A stretch of 64,000 bases of DNA from Bacteroidota bacterium (GCA_021815405.1 JAKAGV010000008.1:186001-250000); one strand, 5' to 3'. Shown: positions 10,942 through 20,449, counted from the first letter of the stretch. The notes: generated from the sequence alone by a model not told the origin. Made by a program: numbers and translations.

Positions 10942-11724
10942 TCATGAATTTTCATTAAAAATTTTAATCAAAGCCATGTGGGCTGCATTTTGTTCCGCCG
11001 ATTTTTTATTTCTCCCTGTTCCTACACCATACTCCATATTTCCGATCTTTACCTTAATTGTAAATAGTCTGTTATGCTGAGGACCTTCTTCCTTAATAAC
11101 AGTATAGTTGGGATTATCCATTTTATGTGCCTGAGTATATTCAAGCAATTGGCTCTTGAAATTTTCATCGACTAGATAAATACCTTCTTTTATATTCGGT
11201 TCGATTAATATTCTTTTTATAAATTCCTTCGCTGACTTTAAGCTGTTATCTAGATATACCGCACCTATTAAAGCCTCCAGAGCATCTGAAAGCACTGTTC
11301 TTGAACCGTTTGTAAAGTTGTTTGAAAGGTTCTTACTAATTAAAAGAAAGTTTTCAAGATTGATTTCTTCAGCAGCATCGGCTAATGCGGAACGATTTAC
11401 AATTTTCGCTCTAACTTTTGTCAAGAAGCCTTCGTCTTTATCTGTAAATTCTTCAAAAAGATATTCCGCAACAGCAAGACTGAGAACAGAGTCACCCAAG
11501 AATTCTAATCTCTCATTGGAAACTGAAAAATCACTGCTTGTTTCAAGAAAAGATCTGTGCATTAAAGCTTGGATAAAGAATTCTCTGTTTTTTATACTGA
11601 ATCCGATTATCTTTTCAAGCTCTGCAAATTTTTGAGGAGTGAGGATCCGGGAAATTTCTTTAGCTTTATTTTTCTCGGCTCTTTGTTTTAACTTTTCAAT
11701 CAGCCACGAAACGAATTTTCCCAA
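10942..11724 (-). CDS. rnc: Ribonuclease III
   Basis: 260 residues. It cleaves double-stranded RNA in rRNA maturation and mRNA turnover. The catalytic domain at about 35-165 has the signature NERLEFLGDSVLSLAVAEYLF and the second acidic site DALEALIGAVYLD. A double-stranded RNA binding domain lies at about 190-257 (VKIGNMEYGVGTGRNKKSAEQNAA). The start is TTG at 11724, two bases after the fabF stop; GAGG inside the fabF end is well spaced for it and no suitable ATG exists. It is the last gene of the fab operon. Confidence 0.95.
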   Translation of the reverse strand: MGKFVSWLIEKLKQRAEKNKAKEISRILTPQKFAELEKIIGFSIKNREFFIQALMHRSFLETSSDFSVSNERLEFLGDSVLSLAVAEYLFEEFTDKDEGFLTKVRAKIVNRSALADAAEEINLENFLLISKNLSNNFTNGSRTVLSDALEALIGAVYLDNSLKSAKEFIKRILIEPNIKEGIYLVDENFKSQLLEYTQAHKMDNPNYTVIKEEGPQHNRLFTIKVKIGNMEYGVGTGRNKKSAEQNAAHMALIKIFNENS

Positions 11725-11726
11725 AA

Positions 11727-12974
11727 TTAATCCTCTAACTTTTTAAATAACAGAGAAGCATTATGACCGCCGAAGCCGAAGGTATTACTGATTGCACAAT
11801 TAACCTTTCTTTGAGTTGCTTTTAACGGGCTGTAGTTTAGGTCGCATTCCGGATCCGGATTCGTTAAGTTAATTGTTGGGGGAACAATATCATTTTTAAC
11901 CGCAAGAATTGTCGCAATTGCTTCAACACCGCCTGCCGCTCCTAATAAATGTCCGGTCATTGATTTTGTAGAACTTACAATCAGTTTGTAAGCTTGCTCT
12001 CCGAAAACATTTTTAATTGCCATTGTCTCGTTAACATCATTATAAGGTGTAGAAGTACCGTGAGCATTTATGTAATCAATATCTGTAATTGAAATACCGC
12101 CGTCTTTGATGGCTTCACTCATTGATCTGACTGCACCTTCTCCACCGGGTGCCGGTGCTGTAACATGGTAAGCATCTGCAGTTAAACCGATGCCTATCAT
12201 CTCGCAGTAAATTTTGGCACCGCGATTTTTCGCATGCTCATATTCTTCAAGAAGTATAATTCCCGCACCTTCACCCATAACGAAGCCATTTCTGTCCTTA
12301 TCAAATGGACGGCATGCCTCTAGATATCTATCGTTCCACCTTGATAATGCTTTCATTGCGCTAAAACCGCCGATTGACATTTCCGTAATCGCAGCTTCTG
12401 AGCCGCCGCTAAACATTAAGTCTGCACTGCCGCGTTGTATCAGCATAAAAGCATCTGCAATTGCGTGAGATGATGTTGCACATGCTGAAGTTGTTGCGTA
12501 GTTGGGACCTTTCAAACCATGCTTGATCGAAATTTGTCCGGCAGCTATATCGGAAATCATCATTGTAACAAAGAAGGGGCTAATAACACGCGGACTTTTA
12601 GTTTCTTTGTATTGAAAGTGCTGCTGCTGGTTAGTTTCCACGCCGCCAATGCCGCTTCCAAAAATTACTCCAAATCTTTCTCTGTCAACTTTTTCAAGAT
12701 TCAATCCGGAATCTGATAAAGCCATATCTGAAGAAGCAATTGCGTATTGCGTAAAAGAATCCATTCTCTTCGCTGATTTTTTATCGATGAATTTTTCAGG
12801 TTCGAAGTTTTTTACTTCGGCAGCGAATTGAGTTTCAAAATTTGAAGCATCAAATTTGGTAATTGGAGCTACTCCATTCTTCCCTTGAAGCAGATTACTC
12901 CAAAACTCTTCAACTCCAATGCCGATTGGAGTAACTGCACCAAGTCCGGTGACAACCACCCTCCTTTTATTCAT
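11727..12974 (-). CDS. fabF: 3-oxoacyl-ACP synthase II (FabF)
   Basis: 415 residues. This elongating condensing enzyme joins malonyl-ACP to acyl-ACP. The thiolase-fold triad Cys-His-His is present: TSACATSSHAI for the nucleophile, NAHGTSTPYND and KSMTGHLLGAAGG for the two histidines. The N-terminal VVVTGLGAVTPIGIG is canonical. GGAG lies 8 bases before the ATG. It follows acpP, separated by a hairpin, and is followed by rnc after two bases. Confidence 0.97.
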   Translation of the reverse strand: MNKRRVVVTGLGAVTPIGIGVEEFWSNLLQGKNGVAPITKFDASNFETQFAAEVKNFEPEKFIDKKSAKRMDSFTQYAIASSDMALSDSGLNLEKVDRERFGVIFGSGIGGVETNQQQHFQYKETKSPRVISPFFVTMMISDIAAGQISIKHGLKGPNYATTSACATSSHAIADAFMLIQRGSADLMFSGGSEAAITEMSIGGFSAMKALSRWNDRYLEACRPFDKDRNGFVMGEGAGIILLEEYEHAKNRGAKIYCEMIGIGLTADAYHVTAPAPGGEGAVRSMSEAIKDGGISITDIDYINAHGTSTPYNDVNETMAIKNVFGEQAYKLIVSSTKSMTGHLLGAAGGVEAIATILAVKNDIVPPTINLTNPDPECDLNYSPLKATQRKVNCAISNTFGFGGHNASLLFKKLED

Positions 12975-13032
12975 ATTTAGCTCCGGGGAAATGATAAAAA
13001 AGTTTTTTCAAGGAGTCCAATTAGAAAGGTAA

Positions 13033-13057
13033 AGCCGGTGGAATAAATTCCCCGGCT
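13033..13057 (-). promoter_or_regulatory. Hairpin between acpP and fabF
   Basis: A stem AGCCGG..CCGGCT with an inner GGAAT/ATTCC stem lies just after the acpP stop. The minus strand then has only a loose T-rich run, so it may be a weak terminator or an mRNA stabiliser that lets acyl carrier protein exceed FabF. That role is inferred. Confidence 0.55.
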
Positions 13058-13066
13058 GTTAAGCTC

Positions 13067-13300
13067 CTAATTTACTTTTTCCTTAAGGTATTTTATTGCA
13101 TCACCAACAGTACCGATTTTCTCGGCATCTTCATCCGGAATCGAAATTTGAAATGCACTTTCAAACCCCATAACCAGTTCTACGATGTCTAAAGAATCTG
13201 CACCGAGATCGTTAGTAAACGATGCCTCTGGTGTAATTTGAGATTCCTCAACACCAAGTTTGTCGATGATGATTTCTTTTACCTTTGCTTCAACGTCCAT
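13067..13300 (-). CDS. acpP: Acyl carrier protein
   Basis: 77 residues, acidic. It carries growing acyl chains on a 4'-phosphopantetheine attached to the serine of [12 protein letters not shown]. Start ATG is preceded by AGGAG. It sits between fabG and fabF, the conserved position, with 47 bases to fabG and a hairpin after it. Confidence 0.98.
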   Translation of the reverse strand: MDVEAKVKEIIIDKLGVEESQITPEASFTNDLGADSLDIVELVMGFESAFQISIPDEDAEKIGTVGDAIKYLKEKVN

Positions 13301-13347
13301 ACATTCTCCTATTTAGTTAGAGTTAATTGATTAATTATTTTCGTTAT

Positions 13348-14091
13348 TTACATTGCCATTCCGCCGTCAACCGGAATCACCTGACCTGTAAGGTAATCAG
13401 AATCGCTTGATGCTAAGAATGTAACTACTTTAGCAACATCCTCCGGCGTGCCGATTCTTTTAACCGGTATTAAGTTTATTATAGCTTCCTTCTGCTTGTC
13501 GTTCAGCTTTTCTGTCATATCAGTCGAAATATAACCTGGAGCAACAGCATTCACGTTTATATTTCTAGATGCAAGTTCTTTCGCTACGGATTTTGTAAAT
13601 CCGATAACGCCTGCTTTAGATGCAACATAATTTGCTTGACCAGGATTACCAATCAATGCCACAACTGAAGACACATTGACTATCTTTCCGTAACGCTGTC
13701 CGACCATCGGTTTAACGGAAGCTTTAGTATAATTAAAAACGCTTTTTAAGTTAGCCGCGATAACTTTGTCGAAATCATCTTCGCTCATTCTGAGAAGAAG
13801 GTTATCCTTAGTTATTCCGGCGTTATTCACTAAAATATCTAAACCGCCTAACTTTTCCAAAGTAAAATTTACAGTTTTTTCCGCTTCTAAAAAGTTCGCT
13901 GCATCAGCCTGGAAGCCGAAAATTTTAACGCCAAATTTATCAGCTTCTTCTTCAATTTTTTTTGCGGCTTCTGCGGAACTGCGATAAGTAAAAACAACAT
14001 TGCATCCATTTGCTGCTAATTCAAATACGATTGCTTTTCCGATTCCCCGGCTGCCACCGGTTACAAGTGCACGTTTGTCTTTTAATCTCAT
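13348..14091 (-). CDS. fabG: 3-oxoacyl-ACP reductase (FabG)
   Basis: 247 residues, a short-chain dehydrogenase that reduces 3-oxoacyl-ACP with NADPH. The nucleotide-binding motif TGGSRGIGKAI, the NNAG segment (LVNNAGIT) and the Ser-Tyr-Lys triad (NVSSVVALIGNPGQANYVASK) are all present; the C terminus GQVIPVDGGMAM is typical. GGAGGTAGC before the ATG gives a strong ribosome binding site, and the ATGA overlap with the upstream DUF3109 gene couples the two. Confidence 0.97.
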   Translation of the reverse strand: MRLKDKRALVTGGSRGIGKAIVFELAANGCNVVFTYRSSAEAAKKIEEEADKFGVKIFGFQADAANFLEAEKTVNFTLEKLGGLDILVNNAGITKDNLLLRMSEDDFDKVIAANLKSVFNYTKASVKPMVGQRYGKIVNVSSVVALIGNPGQANYVASKAGVIGFTKSVAKELASRNINVNAVAPGYISTDMTEKLNDKQKEAIINLIPVKRIGTPEDVAKVVTFLASSDSDYLTGQVIPVDGGMAM

Positions 14092-14672
14092 GCTACCTCC
14101 CTTTCTTTTTCAGATTCCATATATTCTTTTCTGTATTCTTCAAGTTCCGCAAAACCATCATCTCCGAAGAAAAATCTCAACTCCTCCTCACAGGAATCAT
14201 AAATTGAGCGGGAAGGAGAAGGATTTATATTACAAGTTTTCAATCTACCAATATGCTCATCATCTATTGTTAACGCGCCTTCAAAAATTGTCAAAGGAAA
14301 CAATACACAATAAATCGGTTTATACTTCCACTTATGAACACCTTTTTTGTTTGCAAGCTTTTGAAGCGTACATAATCCGTTCTTATCCAGAAAAACACAT
14401 TTATTATTATGAAGTTCAGTTCCGACTGCAACTCCAGATTCAAAATCTTCATCTGCCTCAGGCGGCTCAAACCATTTACTAACTTCTTTGGTTTGGGATT
14501 CATCCATCATCGGGATAATTTCATCTTTTATGCTAAGGATTAAATCATGCTCTTTTTTATCTGCATAAACACCATACCAGCAGCACTCGCCCGAACACTT
14601 GCACTGAAAGTTAAAAGTGAAGATAAGCGGATCAATCATTATTCCTTTAATAGATTTTGGAAACTTTGGCAT
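14088..14672 (-). CDS. DUF3109/YkgJ-like cysteine-cluster protein
   Basis: 194 residues with a CxxxCC-type cluster near the N terminus (CKCSGECCWYG) and later cysteines (NKCVFLDKNGLC, YCVLFPL, LKTCN), the pattern of the YkgJ/DUF3109 superfamily, thought to bind a metal or Fe-S centre. The biochemical role is unknown. It is translationally coupled with fabG (4-base overlap) and begins 2 bases after fabD, so it is transcribed with lipid synthesis genes. Whether it functions there or simply travels with them cannot be told. Confidence 0.8.
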   Translation of the reverse strand: MPKFPKSIKGIMIDPLIFTFNFQCKCSGECCWYGVYADKKEHDLILSIKDEIIPMMDESQTKEVSKWFEPPEADEDFESGVAVGTELHNNKCVFLDKNGLCTLQKLANKKGVHKWKYKPIYCVLFPLTIFEGALTIDDEHIGRLKTCNINPSPSRSIYDSCEEELRFFFGDDGFAELEEYRKEYMESEKEREVA

Positions 14673-14674
14673 AA

Positions 14675-15589
14675 CTATAAATACTTCTCCACATCGGTAT
14701 ATTTATCAATTGAAACGCACTTTGCTTCCGGGCTGATTCTCTTTACTAATCCCTGGAGAACTTTTCCCGGTCCGACTTCATAGAACTCATCTATTCCGTC
14801 ATTCACCATATTTTTGATTGTTTCTTCCCATCGCACCGGAGATGTTACCTGTTCGAAAAGATTTTTCTTAATCTCATCTTTTTTTGTTGAAGGAAGCGCA
14901 CTGACATTAGCATAAACCGGAAATTTTGCATCGTAAATTGGCGTGTTCTCCAATTCATTTGATAAAATTGCTTTTGCTGGATCCATCAAAGGAGAATGAA
15001 ACGCACCGCTTACAACTAATTCTTTAACAAGCTTTGCACCTGAAGCTTTACAAAGCTCCATTGCTTTTTTAACTCCGTCAACAGAACCGGATATTACAAT
15101 TTGTCCCGGCGAATTAAAATTAGCACACTGTACAATCCCAACCGATGATGCTTCAGAACAGCAAGAAGCAACTTTCTCAGGTTGCAATCCGACCACTGCC
15201 GCCATTGTACCCGGTCTTTCAATTCCGGCTTGCTGCATAGCCTTGCCTCTTGCTCTAACCAATTTCACCGCATCATAAAATTGAATTGCACCGGCACTTA
15301 CTAATGCAGAATATTCTCCGAGGGAATGACCCGCTGCCGCATCAACTTGGAGTGTTCTAATTATACTAGCAAGTATGACGCTATGAAGAAAAATTGCTGG
15401 TTGAGTAAATTCGGTCTGCTTAAGCTCTTCTTCCGGTCCGTTAAACATAATATAAGATAAGTTAATTCCTAACGCATCATCGGCAGTTCTAATCATCTCA
15501 TTAGCTTCAACGGAATTGTCGAAAAGGTCTTTTGACATTCCGACATACTGTGAGCCTTGCCCGGGGAATAAGAAAGCTTTTTTAGCCAT
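14675..15589 (-). CDS. fabD: Malonyl-CoA:ACP transacylase (FabD)
   Basis: 304 residues from the internal ATG at 15589 (MAKKAFLFPGQGSQ); the track start at 15625 lies inside fabH and adds 12 residues unlike the family. It transfers malonyl from CoA to acyl carrier protein. The nucleophile motif GHSLGEYSALV, the histidine in SGAFHSPLMDPA and the arginine in VRARGKAMQ are present. Its ATG overlaps the fabH stop in a TAATG junction, implying coupled translation. Confidence 0.96.
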   Translation of the reverse strand: MAKKAFLFPGQGSQYVGMSKDLFDNSVEANEMIRTADDALGINLSYIMFNGPEEELKQTEFTQPAIFLHSVILASIIRTLQVDAAAGHSLGEYSALVSAGAIQFYDAVKLVRARGKAMQQAGIERPGTMAAVVGLQPEKVASCCSEASSVGIVQCANFNSPGQIVISGSVDGVKKAMELCKASGAKLVKELVVSGAFHSPLMDPAKAILSNELENTPIYDAKFPVYANVSALPSTKKDEIKKNLFEQVTSPVRWEETIKNMVNDGIDEFYEVGPGKVLQGLVKRISPEAKCVSIDKYTDVEKYL

Positions 15590-16590
15590 TAATCCATACT
15601 CCAAACAAGGTAAATTGAACCCCAAGTAAAACCAGCACCGAATGCAGCTAATATTAGCTTATCGCCTCTCTTTATTTTACCGTTCCGGTAGTATTCAACA
15701 AGGCAGGATGGAATGGTTGCGGCAGTAGTATTACCATATCGATCAATATTTATCATTACTTTGTCGCGGTTTATTCCCATACGCTCTGCGGTTGCATCAA
15801 TTATTCTTAAGTTAGCCTGATGTGGGACTAGATAAGCAATGTCATCGGAAGTCAAATTGTTCTTTTGCATAATTTCATATGATATATCTGCCATACCTTT
15901 AACGGCAACTTTGAAAACTGCCTTCCCATCCTGATAGATAACATGCATATTCTGGTCTACAGTTTCATGAGTAGGAGGATTAAGGCTTCCGCCGCCTTTC
16001 ATGTACAAAGCTTCTCTTCCGGAACCATCAACGTGAAGCAAAGAATCCTGTAATCCGAACCTCTTATCTTCCGTTGGTTCCAGTAAAACGGCAGCACCTG
16101 CATCGCCAAAAAGGATACAATTGTTTCTATCCTTATAGTCAACGATAGAACTCATTTTATCTGCACCGATAACCATAACTTTTTTATATCTGCCTGTTTC
16201 TACTAAGGAGCATCCTGTTTGAAAAGCAAAAAGAAATCCCGAACACGCAGCAGATAAATCAAATCCCCATGCATTCTTCGCTCCGATATTATCTTGGACA
16301 AGACAAGCCGTTGCAGGAAAAAACATATCCGGTGTAACTGTTGCTACAATTATAACATCAATTTCTTCAGCCGACATATTTTTTGACTTCAGCAAATCTT
16401 CAGCCGCCTTTGTTGCAAGCAGGCTTGTTGCACCTTCTTCTAAAATTCTTCTTTCTCTAATTCCAGTTCTTGTCCTGATCCATTCATCGCTAGTATCTAC
16501 AATTTTTTCAAAATAGGCATTATCATAAATTCTATCCGGAACATACATTCCAACACCGGTTATTTCTGCATTGTATCTTTTTTCTTCCAT
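15589..16590 (-). CDS. fabH: 3-oxoacyl-ACP synthase III (FabH)
   Basis: 333 residues. It starts fatty acid synthesis by condensing an acyl-CoA primer with malonyl-ACP. The Cys-His-Asn triad is visible in DLSAACSGFLFA, VPHQANLRIIDA and YGNTTAATIPS. The N-terminal TSDEWIRTRTGIRERR is canonical. It lies 6 bases after plsX and overlaps fabD by one base. Confidence 0.97.
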   Translation of the reverse strand: MEEKRYNAEITGVGMYVPDRIYDNAYFEKIVDTSDEWIRTRTGIRERRILEEGATSLLATKAAEDLLKSKNMSAEEIDVIIVATVTPDMFFPATACLVQDNIGAKNAWGFDLSAACSGFLFAFQTGCSLVETGRYKKVMVIGADKMSSIVDYKDRNNCILFGDAGAAVLLEPTEDKRFGLQDSLLHVDGSGREALYMKGGGSLNPPTHETVDQNMHVIYQDGKAVFKVAVKGMADISYEIMQKNNLTSDDIAYLVPHQANLRIIDATAERMGINRDKVMINIDRYGNTTAATIPSCLVEYYRNGKIKRGDKLILAAFGAGFTWGSIYLVWSMD

Positions 16591-16596
16591 TTCAAC

Positions 16597-17631
16597 CTAA
16601 TTTAAATTTGAATATTGCTTTATCGAATTTTCAATCTTCGATACTAATTTCTTTTCGTGCATTTCGTATGCTTTAAGCACCATATTCTTAACAGCCTTTG
16701 GAGAGCTTGAGCCATGTCCAATAATGCTAATGCCATTTATTCCAAGCAACGGCACACCGCCATATTCCTGGTAATCAAAATCTTTTAATATCTCTCTCAT
16801 GCTGCTTCTTACAAGTGCAATCTTTAATTTATTTATAATGCTTTTGTTTGCAAAATCTCTAAACTTAAATTTCAAAAAATCCAGAACACTCTCTCCAAAT
16901 TTGATAAGAATATTCCCAACAAAACCATCGCATACAACAACATTTACTGTACCTTTTAATATATCTCGACCTTCTACATTGCCGACGAAATTTAAATTCG
17001 TCTTTCTTATCAGCTCTGCTGCGGCAAGAGAAACTTCATTGCCCTTCTCTTTTTCTTCACCTACGCTTAAGATGCCGACTTTAGGATTTTCTATTCCATA
17101 CATTTCTCTTGTAAAAATAGTTCCCATCAAAGCGTATTCAAGTAAATGTCTAGGTTTTGAATCTACACTCGCACCAACATCGAATAAAGCACTTATTCCG
17201 GTTTGGTTCGGCATAGCTTGACCGATAGTTGGTCTGCCAACTCCGGGAATTCTTCCAATTATTAAAGTTGATGCTGCCATCATCGCACCGGTATTACCAG
17301 CGCTTACAAATGCATCTGCTTTCTTTTCCTTTACCATTTGAGCGCCGAGAACGATTGATGATTTTGGTTTTAGTTTTAAGGAAGCTGTCGGCGGGTCTGC
17401 CATCTCTATAACTTCTTCGGCATGGAAAATATTTTCATCTTTAAAGGAAAGCTGATTGGATTCTATAACTTTCTTGATTGCATCTTTTTTCCCTACCAGG
17501 TACAATTCGAAGTTGTTGTTTTGCTGCTGTGCCTGGATTGCGCCAAGCACGGCATTTTGTGGGGCGAAATCGCCCCCCATTGCATCAACAACTATTCTGC
17601 ATCTATTCTTTTCAGAATCAGAATTGTACAT
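16597..17631 (-). CDS. plsX: Phosphate acyltransferase PlsX
   Basis: 344 residues. It makes acyl-phosphate from acyl-ACP for the PlsX/PlsY route into phospholipids. The N-terminal VVDAMGGDFAP, SAGNTGAMMAAS and CDGFVGNILIKFGE are family signatures. ATG at 17631 has no good Shine-Dalgarno sequence. It sits between rpmF and fabH, the standard order. Confidence 0.96.
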   Translation of the reverse strand: MYNSDSEKNRCRIVVDAMGGDFAPQNAVLGAIQAQQQNNNFELYLVGKKDAIKKVIESNQLSFKDENIFHAEEVIEMADPPTASLKLKPKSSIVLGAQMVKEKKADAFVSAGNTGAMMAASTLIIGRIPGVGRPTIGQAMPNQTGISALFDVGASVDSKPRHLLEYALMGTIFTREMYGIENPKVGILSVGEEKEKGNEVSLAAAELIRKTNLNFVGNVEGRDILKGTVNVVVCDGFVGNILIKFGESVLDFLKFKFRDFANKSIINKLKIALVRSSMREILKDFDYQEYGGVPLLGINGISIIGHGSSSPKAVKNMVLKAYEMHEKKLVSKIENSIKQYSNLN

Positions 17632-17652
17632 TAAAAGGATTTATATCGTTAG

Positions 17653-17832
17653 TTAGCTTTTCGGGATAAACATCGAACGTTCATTATAGTAGCCGCAGGA
17701 AGGGCAGGCGCGGTGGGTTAATTTCAATTCACCGCAATTTGAACATGTACCCAGCGCAGGAAGCGTTGCTTTATAATGAGTTCTTCTCTTATCTCGTCTG
17801 CTTTTAGACCATCTACGTTTAGGATTTGGCAT
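17653..17832 (-). CDS. rpmF: 50S ribosomal protein L32
   Basis: 59 residues, just under the cutoff of the ORF track. The basic N terminus ([17 protein letters not shown]) and a four-cysteine zinc ribbon ([18 protein letters not shown]) are diagnostic of L32. It lies between DUF177 and plsX, its usual place, with 14 bases to the gene upstream. Confidence 0.96.
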   Translation of the reverse strand: MPNPKRRWSKSRRDKRRTHYKATLPALGTCSNCGELKLTHRACPSCGYYNERSMFIPKS

Positions 17833-17846
17833 TATGTTTCCTGTAT

Positions 17847-18353
17847 TTAATTATGATTAATTTTATTCTTTAATTCCATTAACGGAAGCCACCTTTCGTC
17901 AATTTCTTCGCGTTTGCAGCCGCAGTCTCCTTCATTCAAATCTTTTCCGCACTTAACACATAATCCTTTGCAGTCTTCTTTACATAATTTCTTCATCGGT
18001 ATTGCCAGCATTGCATAATCTCTAACATCATTATCTAGTATAATTTTATCTGCATCAGCAGGCAAATATGTTAGGCTTATTGCTTCGGTGTCTTCCGGTT
18101 TGGTTCCAAGCAAATAAACCATCTTATATGAGTTTGTTAATGTGGATTTATAATTTTTTGTGCATCTATCGCAATCAAATTCAGTTTGTAAACTTAATTT
18201 AGTATTAATCACAATCTGATTATGCATTTTATTAAGTTCCACATTAACGCTGATATTTCCAAAGAACGGCTCTTCAAGCCCGGCATCAACTGCCGGCTCT
18301 TCGAAATTAAAATTATGAATACCGTCGCTCAGGTTAGAAATTTTAATCTTCAT
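17847..18353 (-). CDS. yceD: DUF177 (YceD) protein
   Basis: 168 residues. The DUF177 family is linked with 23S rRNA accumulation and ribosome assembly and is almost always found just before rpmF, as here. The paired cysteines at about 60 ([10 protein letters not shown]) and the cysteine-rich C-terminal segment at about 125-145 ([23 protein letters not shown]) are the family signature and suggest a zinc site. It is the first gene of the yceD-to-rnc operon, so the operon promoter should lie in the repeat-rich stretch upstream. Confidence 0.9.
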   Translation of the reverse strand: MKIKISNLSDGIHNFNFEEPAVDAGLEEPFFGNISVNVELNKMHNQIVINTKLSLQTEFDCDRCTKNYKSTLTNSYKMVYLLGTKPEDTEAISLTYLPADADKIILDNDVRDYAMLAIPMKKLCKEDCKGLCVKCGKDLNEGDCGCKREEIDERWLPLMELKNKINHN

Positions 18354-18488
18354 AACAACATCTTAAGAAAAAGAGCGAAAAACGGTTCAAAATATACTGA
18401 TACTGCGTTTTATAATCAAATAAATGAATCAATTAAAAATTAAAATTTAGAAATTCTAAATTAATAATTGAAGTTTTGCAAAATTACT

Positions 18489-18593
18489 AAAATGGTCCAT
18501 TTGTCATTCCGAACTTGTTTCGGAATCTTTATTTTTATGCTGTTTTTAGATGCTGAAACAAGTTCAGCATGACAATTGTGTAATTTCTGTTAA
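18489..18593. repeat. MITE-like palindromic repeat, copy B (left end lost)
   Basis: Nearly identical to copy A through the two hairpin modules, including the AAAATGGTCCATTTGTCATT lead-in. The left terminal arm is missing and the right one is decayed (TTGTGTAATTTCTGTTA). Confidence 0.85.
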
Positions 18594-18639
18594 TAAAGAA
18601 GGGATGGGGGGGTTACCCCTGGCTTATTTATTTTTCCAC

Positions 18640-19395
18640 TTCGTGGAATATTCTTCCTTATTTAAATCATCCAAGCATAATAAATTTTTTCAAGATGATA
18701 ATTTCATCATGTCCAATCTCTCAATTAGTCACCTCTTCCCTTCTCAAGGGAAGAGGCTGGGAGATGAGTTCTTAATTAGCAGAGCAGCCTTCGAGGTCAC
18801 TAAAAAATATTACATAACCTCTTGTGTGAATTAAATTATAAACCGTTCCGCCAAAGGACGGACAGGTAAAACGGTTAGTAAATGCTTTGTTTTTTTGTTA
18901 ACCCACGGATTAATCCGTGGGTTAATGAAAGCTCAAAATCGAATTAGAAACTGTTTCAACAGTTTTCTTTATTGCTTTTTCTAATTCACACAACGGGTTT
19001 ACATATAAAGATTAATTACATATTCTAATTTTGCAACCTCGAAGGTTGCTTTGTTTATTCATCCGGGGTAATAAAGTAGGTGGAACTTTATTACCCTTTC
19101 TGGGATATCTCTTAACTGCCTTAAGCTTGTTACAGCCAGAGGATGGCAATTAAGAACGGATGAAAATTACTTTCTTTCACATCTTTTTGACCTCATCCCT
19201 AAATCCGAGGCTGACCAAAATGTAGCACAGATTAGTAATCTGTGCTACGATGATCTGTATTTTTAATTAAATTCAAATAAATAAAATTTAACTTTTTAAT
19301 ATTTTTTACCTTTTTGTCAGCCTCGGACTTTTTCTATTTTACTCTCCCTTACTAAGGAGAGAGTGTCCCGCCAGGCGGTACGGGTGAGGTCTACG
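18640..19395. repeat. Cluster of at least nine different palindromic repeats
   Basis: This gene-free stretch is a run of short perfect or near-perfect hairpins: TTCCACTTCGTGGAA; CCTCTTCCC..GGGAAGAGG; AACCGTT..AACGGTT enclosing CCGCC..GGACGG; TAACCCACGGATTAATCCGTGGGTTA-like; GAATTAG..CTAATTC enclosing CTGTTTCAACAG; GCAACCTCGAAGGTTGC; GGGTAATAAAG..CTTTATTACCC; GTAGCACAGATT..AATCTGTGCTAC; ACTCTCC..GGAGAGAGT. Several recur elsewhere (50826, 45841). No ORF here is credible. Confidence 0.8.
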
Positions 19396-19609
19396 CTTCT
19401 CCCGGTGATTTCGATACGTGCCCGCTGAAGCGAGGTTACTCATTCACATTACTCACCATGCAAGGTCATCGAGTTTTCCCGCATGCTGAATATCGACGGA
19501 CATTTCGATACTTTTCGAGGACTCAAAACTCAATGTCCGTCAACGCCCGCGCGGTCATCGAGTTTTCCTCGCCCCAACCGGGACGAGGAAAGTATCGAGA
19601 TGACCGGAA
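19396..19609. repeat. Inverted repeat element, GGTCATCGAG family, copy 1
   Basis: About 210 bp built from inverted copies of GGTCATCGAGTTTTCC and GGAAAGTATCGAGATGACC, with other shared words (TTTCGATAC, TTACTCATTC, GGACTCA). A second member is at 37089-37255. It abuts the stop codon of the next gene and is richer in GC than its surroundings. Confidence 0.75.
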
Positions 19610-20284
19610 CTACTGTGCCGGCGGAGTTGGCGGAGGTGTATCGTTCCCGCCTCGTCCACCTCCTTTAGAAACAGGCTCAAAGGCAATAAGCATAGCACGG
19701 TCTTTAGGAAAATTTGCCTTTACAAAATTCCTGATCTTATTTATTTCGGACTTATAAACTTTCGCTGCAGCATCGCGGATTTCAGTAGCTGTTTTTTGAT
19801 CCTTCTTAGCTTTAATCTGAGCAGAGTTTGCCGCGCGCAGCTTTTCGGGCATTGCTTTAATGTTATCAATATCCTCCTGTGTCATTCCATTATCAATCAG
19901 AAAAGTATGGCTAACCTCATCAAGTCCGTCGAGATATTCACAGCGCTCTATTATGCCTTTATACCCGCCTGTTATTGATTCATCAATCTTAAACTTCTTC
20001 TGTTCCGTCGCATCATCAGTTGCACTCTTTACAGTATAACCGACTTTTTCTATTAACGAAATTGCTTCCTGCTTAGTATTTTGTTTTTCTGACGTCGCAC
20101 TTACAGCTTTCTCAACGGATAGCGTCTGTGCCTTATCCTTCGCATCTAAATCTGTCCGAGCCGAATTAAAGGAATCGAACTTTGCTTGTTTAAAGTTTTT
20201 CGCATCTAATTTAGCACGGTTATCTTCCACTGCCTTTTTAGTAGCATCTCCTTGTTCCTGCAGTTCTTCTATTCTTACGTCCAT
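19610..20284 (-). CDS. Unrecognised helical protein with Gly/Pro-rich tail
   Basis: 224 residues, starting at an ATG with a good AGGAG site. I do not recognise the family. The sequence is lysine-, aspartate- and alanine-rich and predicted almost wholly helical (about 1-95 and 125-205), without signal peptide or membrane segment. The end is a short tail (SKGGGRGGNDTPPPTPPAQ) beside the repeat element that abuts the stop. It lies alone between two repeat regions, with the 21-bp tandem array about 165 bases upstream. It looks like a real gene by composition and ribosome binding site, but may be lineage-restricted. Confidence 0.7.
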   Translation of the reverse strand: MDVRIEELQEQGDATKKAVEDNRAKLDAKNFKQAKFDSFNSARTDLDAKDKAQTLSVEKAVSATSEKQNTKQEAISLIEKVGYTVKSATDDATEQKKFKIDESITGGYKGIIERCEYLDGLDEVSHTFLIDNGMTQEDIDNIKAMPEKLRAANSAQIKAKKDQKTATEIRDAAAKVYKSEINKIRNFVKANFPKDRAMLIAFEPVSKGGGRGGNDTPPPTPPAQ

Positions 20285-20449
20285 TTTTAACTCCTTTTTA
20301 TTATTGGTTAATTATTTCCTTCAAAAGAGGAATGGTTAGTTGTTAAATAGCAATAATTTTTTCTTAATCAGGTTTATAAATCCATTAAAAACCTTTATTT
20401 CAGCCCCAAAAACACCTTTTTCAAAATGAATTGATAGTTTTGCTTTTAA

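Noticed and set aside
14000-14482. 160-codon plus-strand ORF
   Set aside because: It lies antisense across the clear fabG and DUF3109 genes and its translation has no recognisable features.
18550-18834. 94-codon plus ORF
   Set aside because: It runs through MITE copy B and other palindromes.
19458-19757. 99-codon plus ORF
   Set aside because: It crosses the GGTCATCGAG repeat and is antisense to the 224-residue gene.
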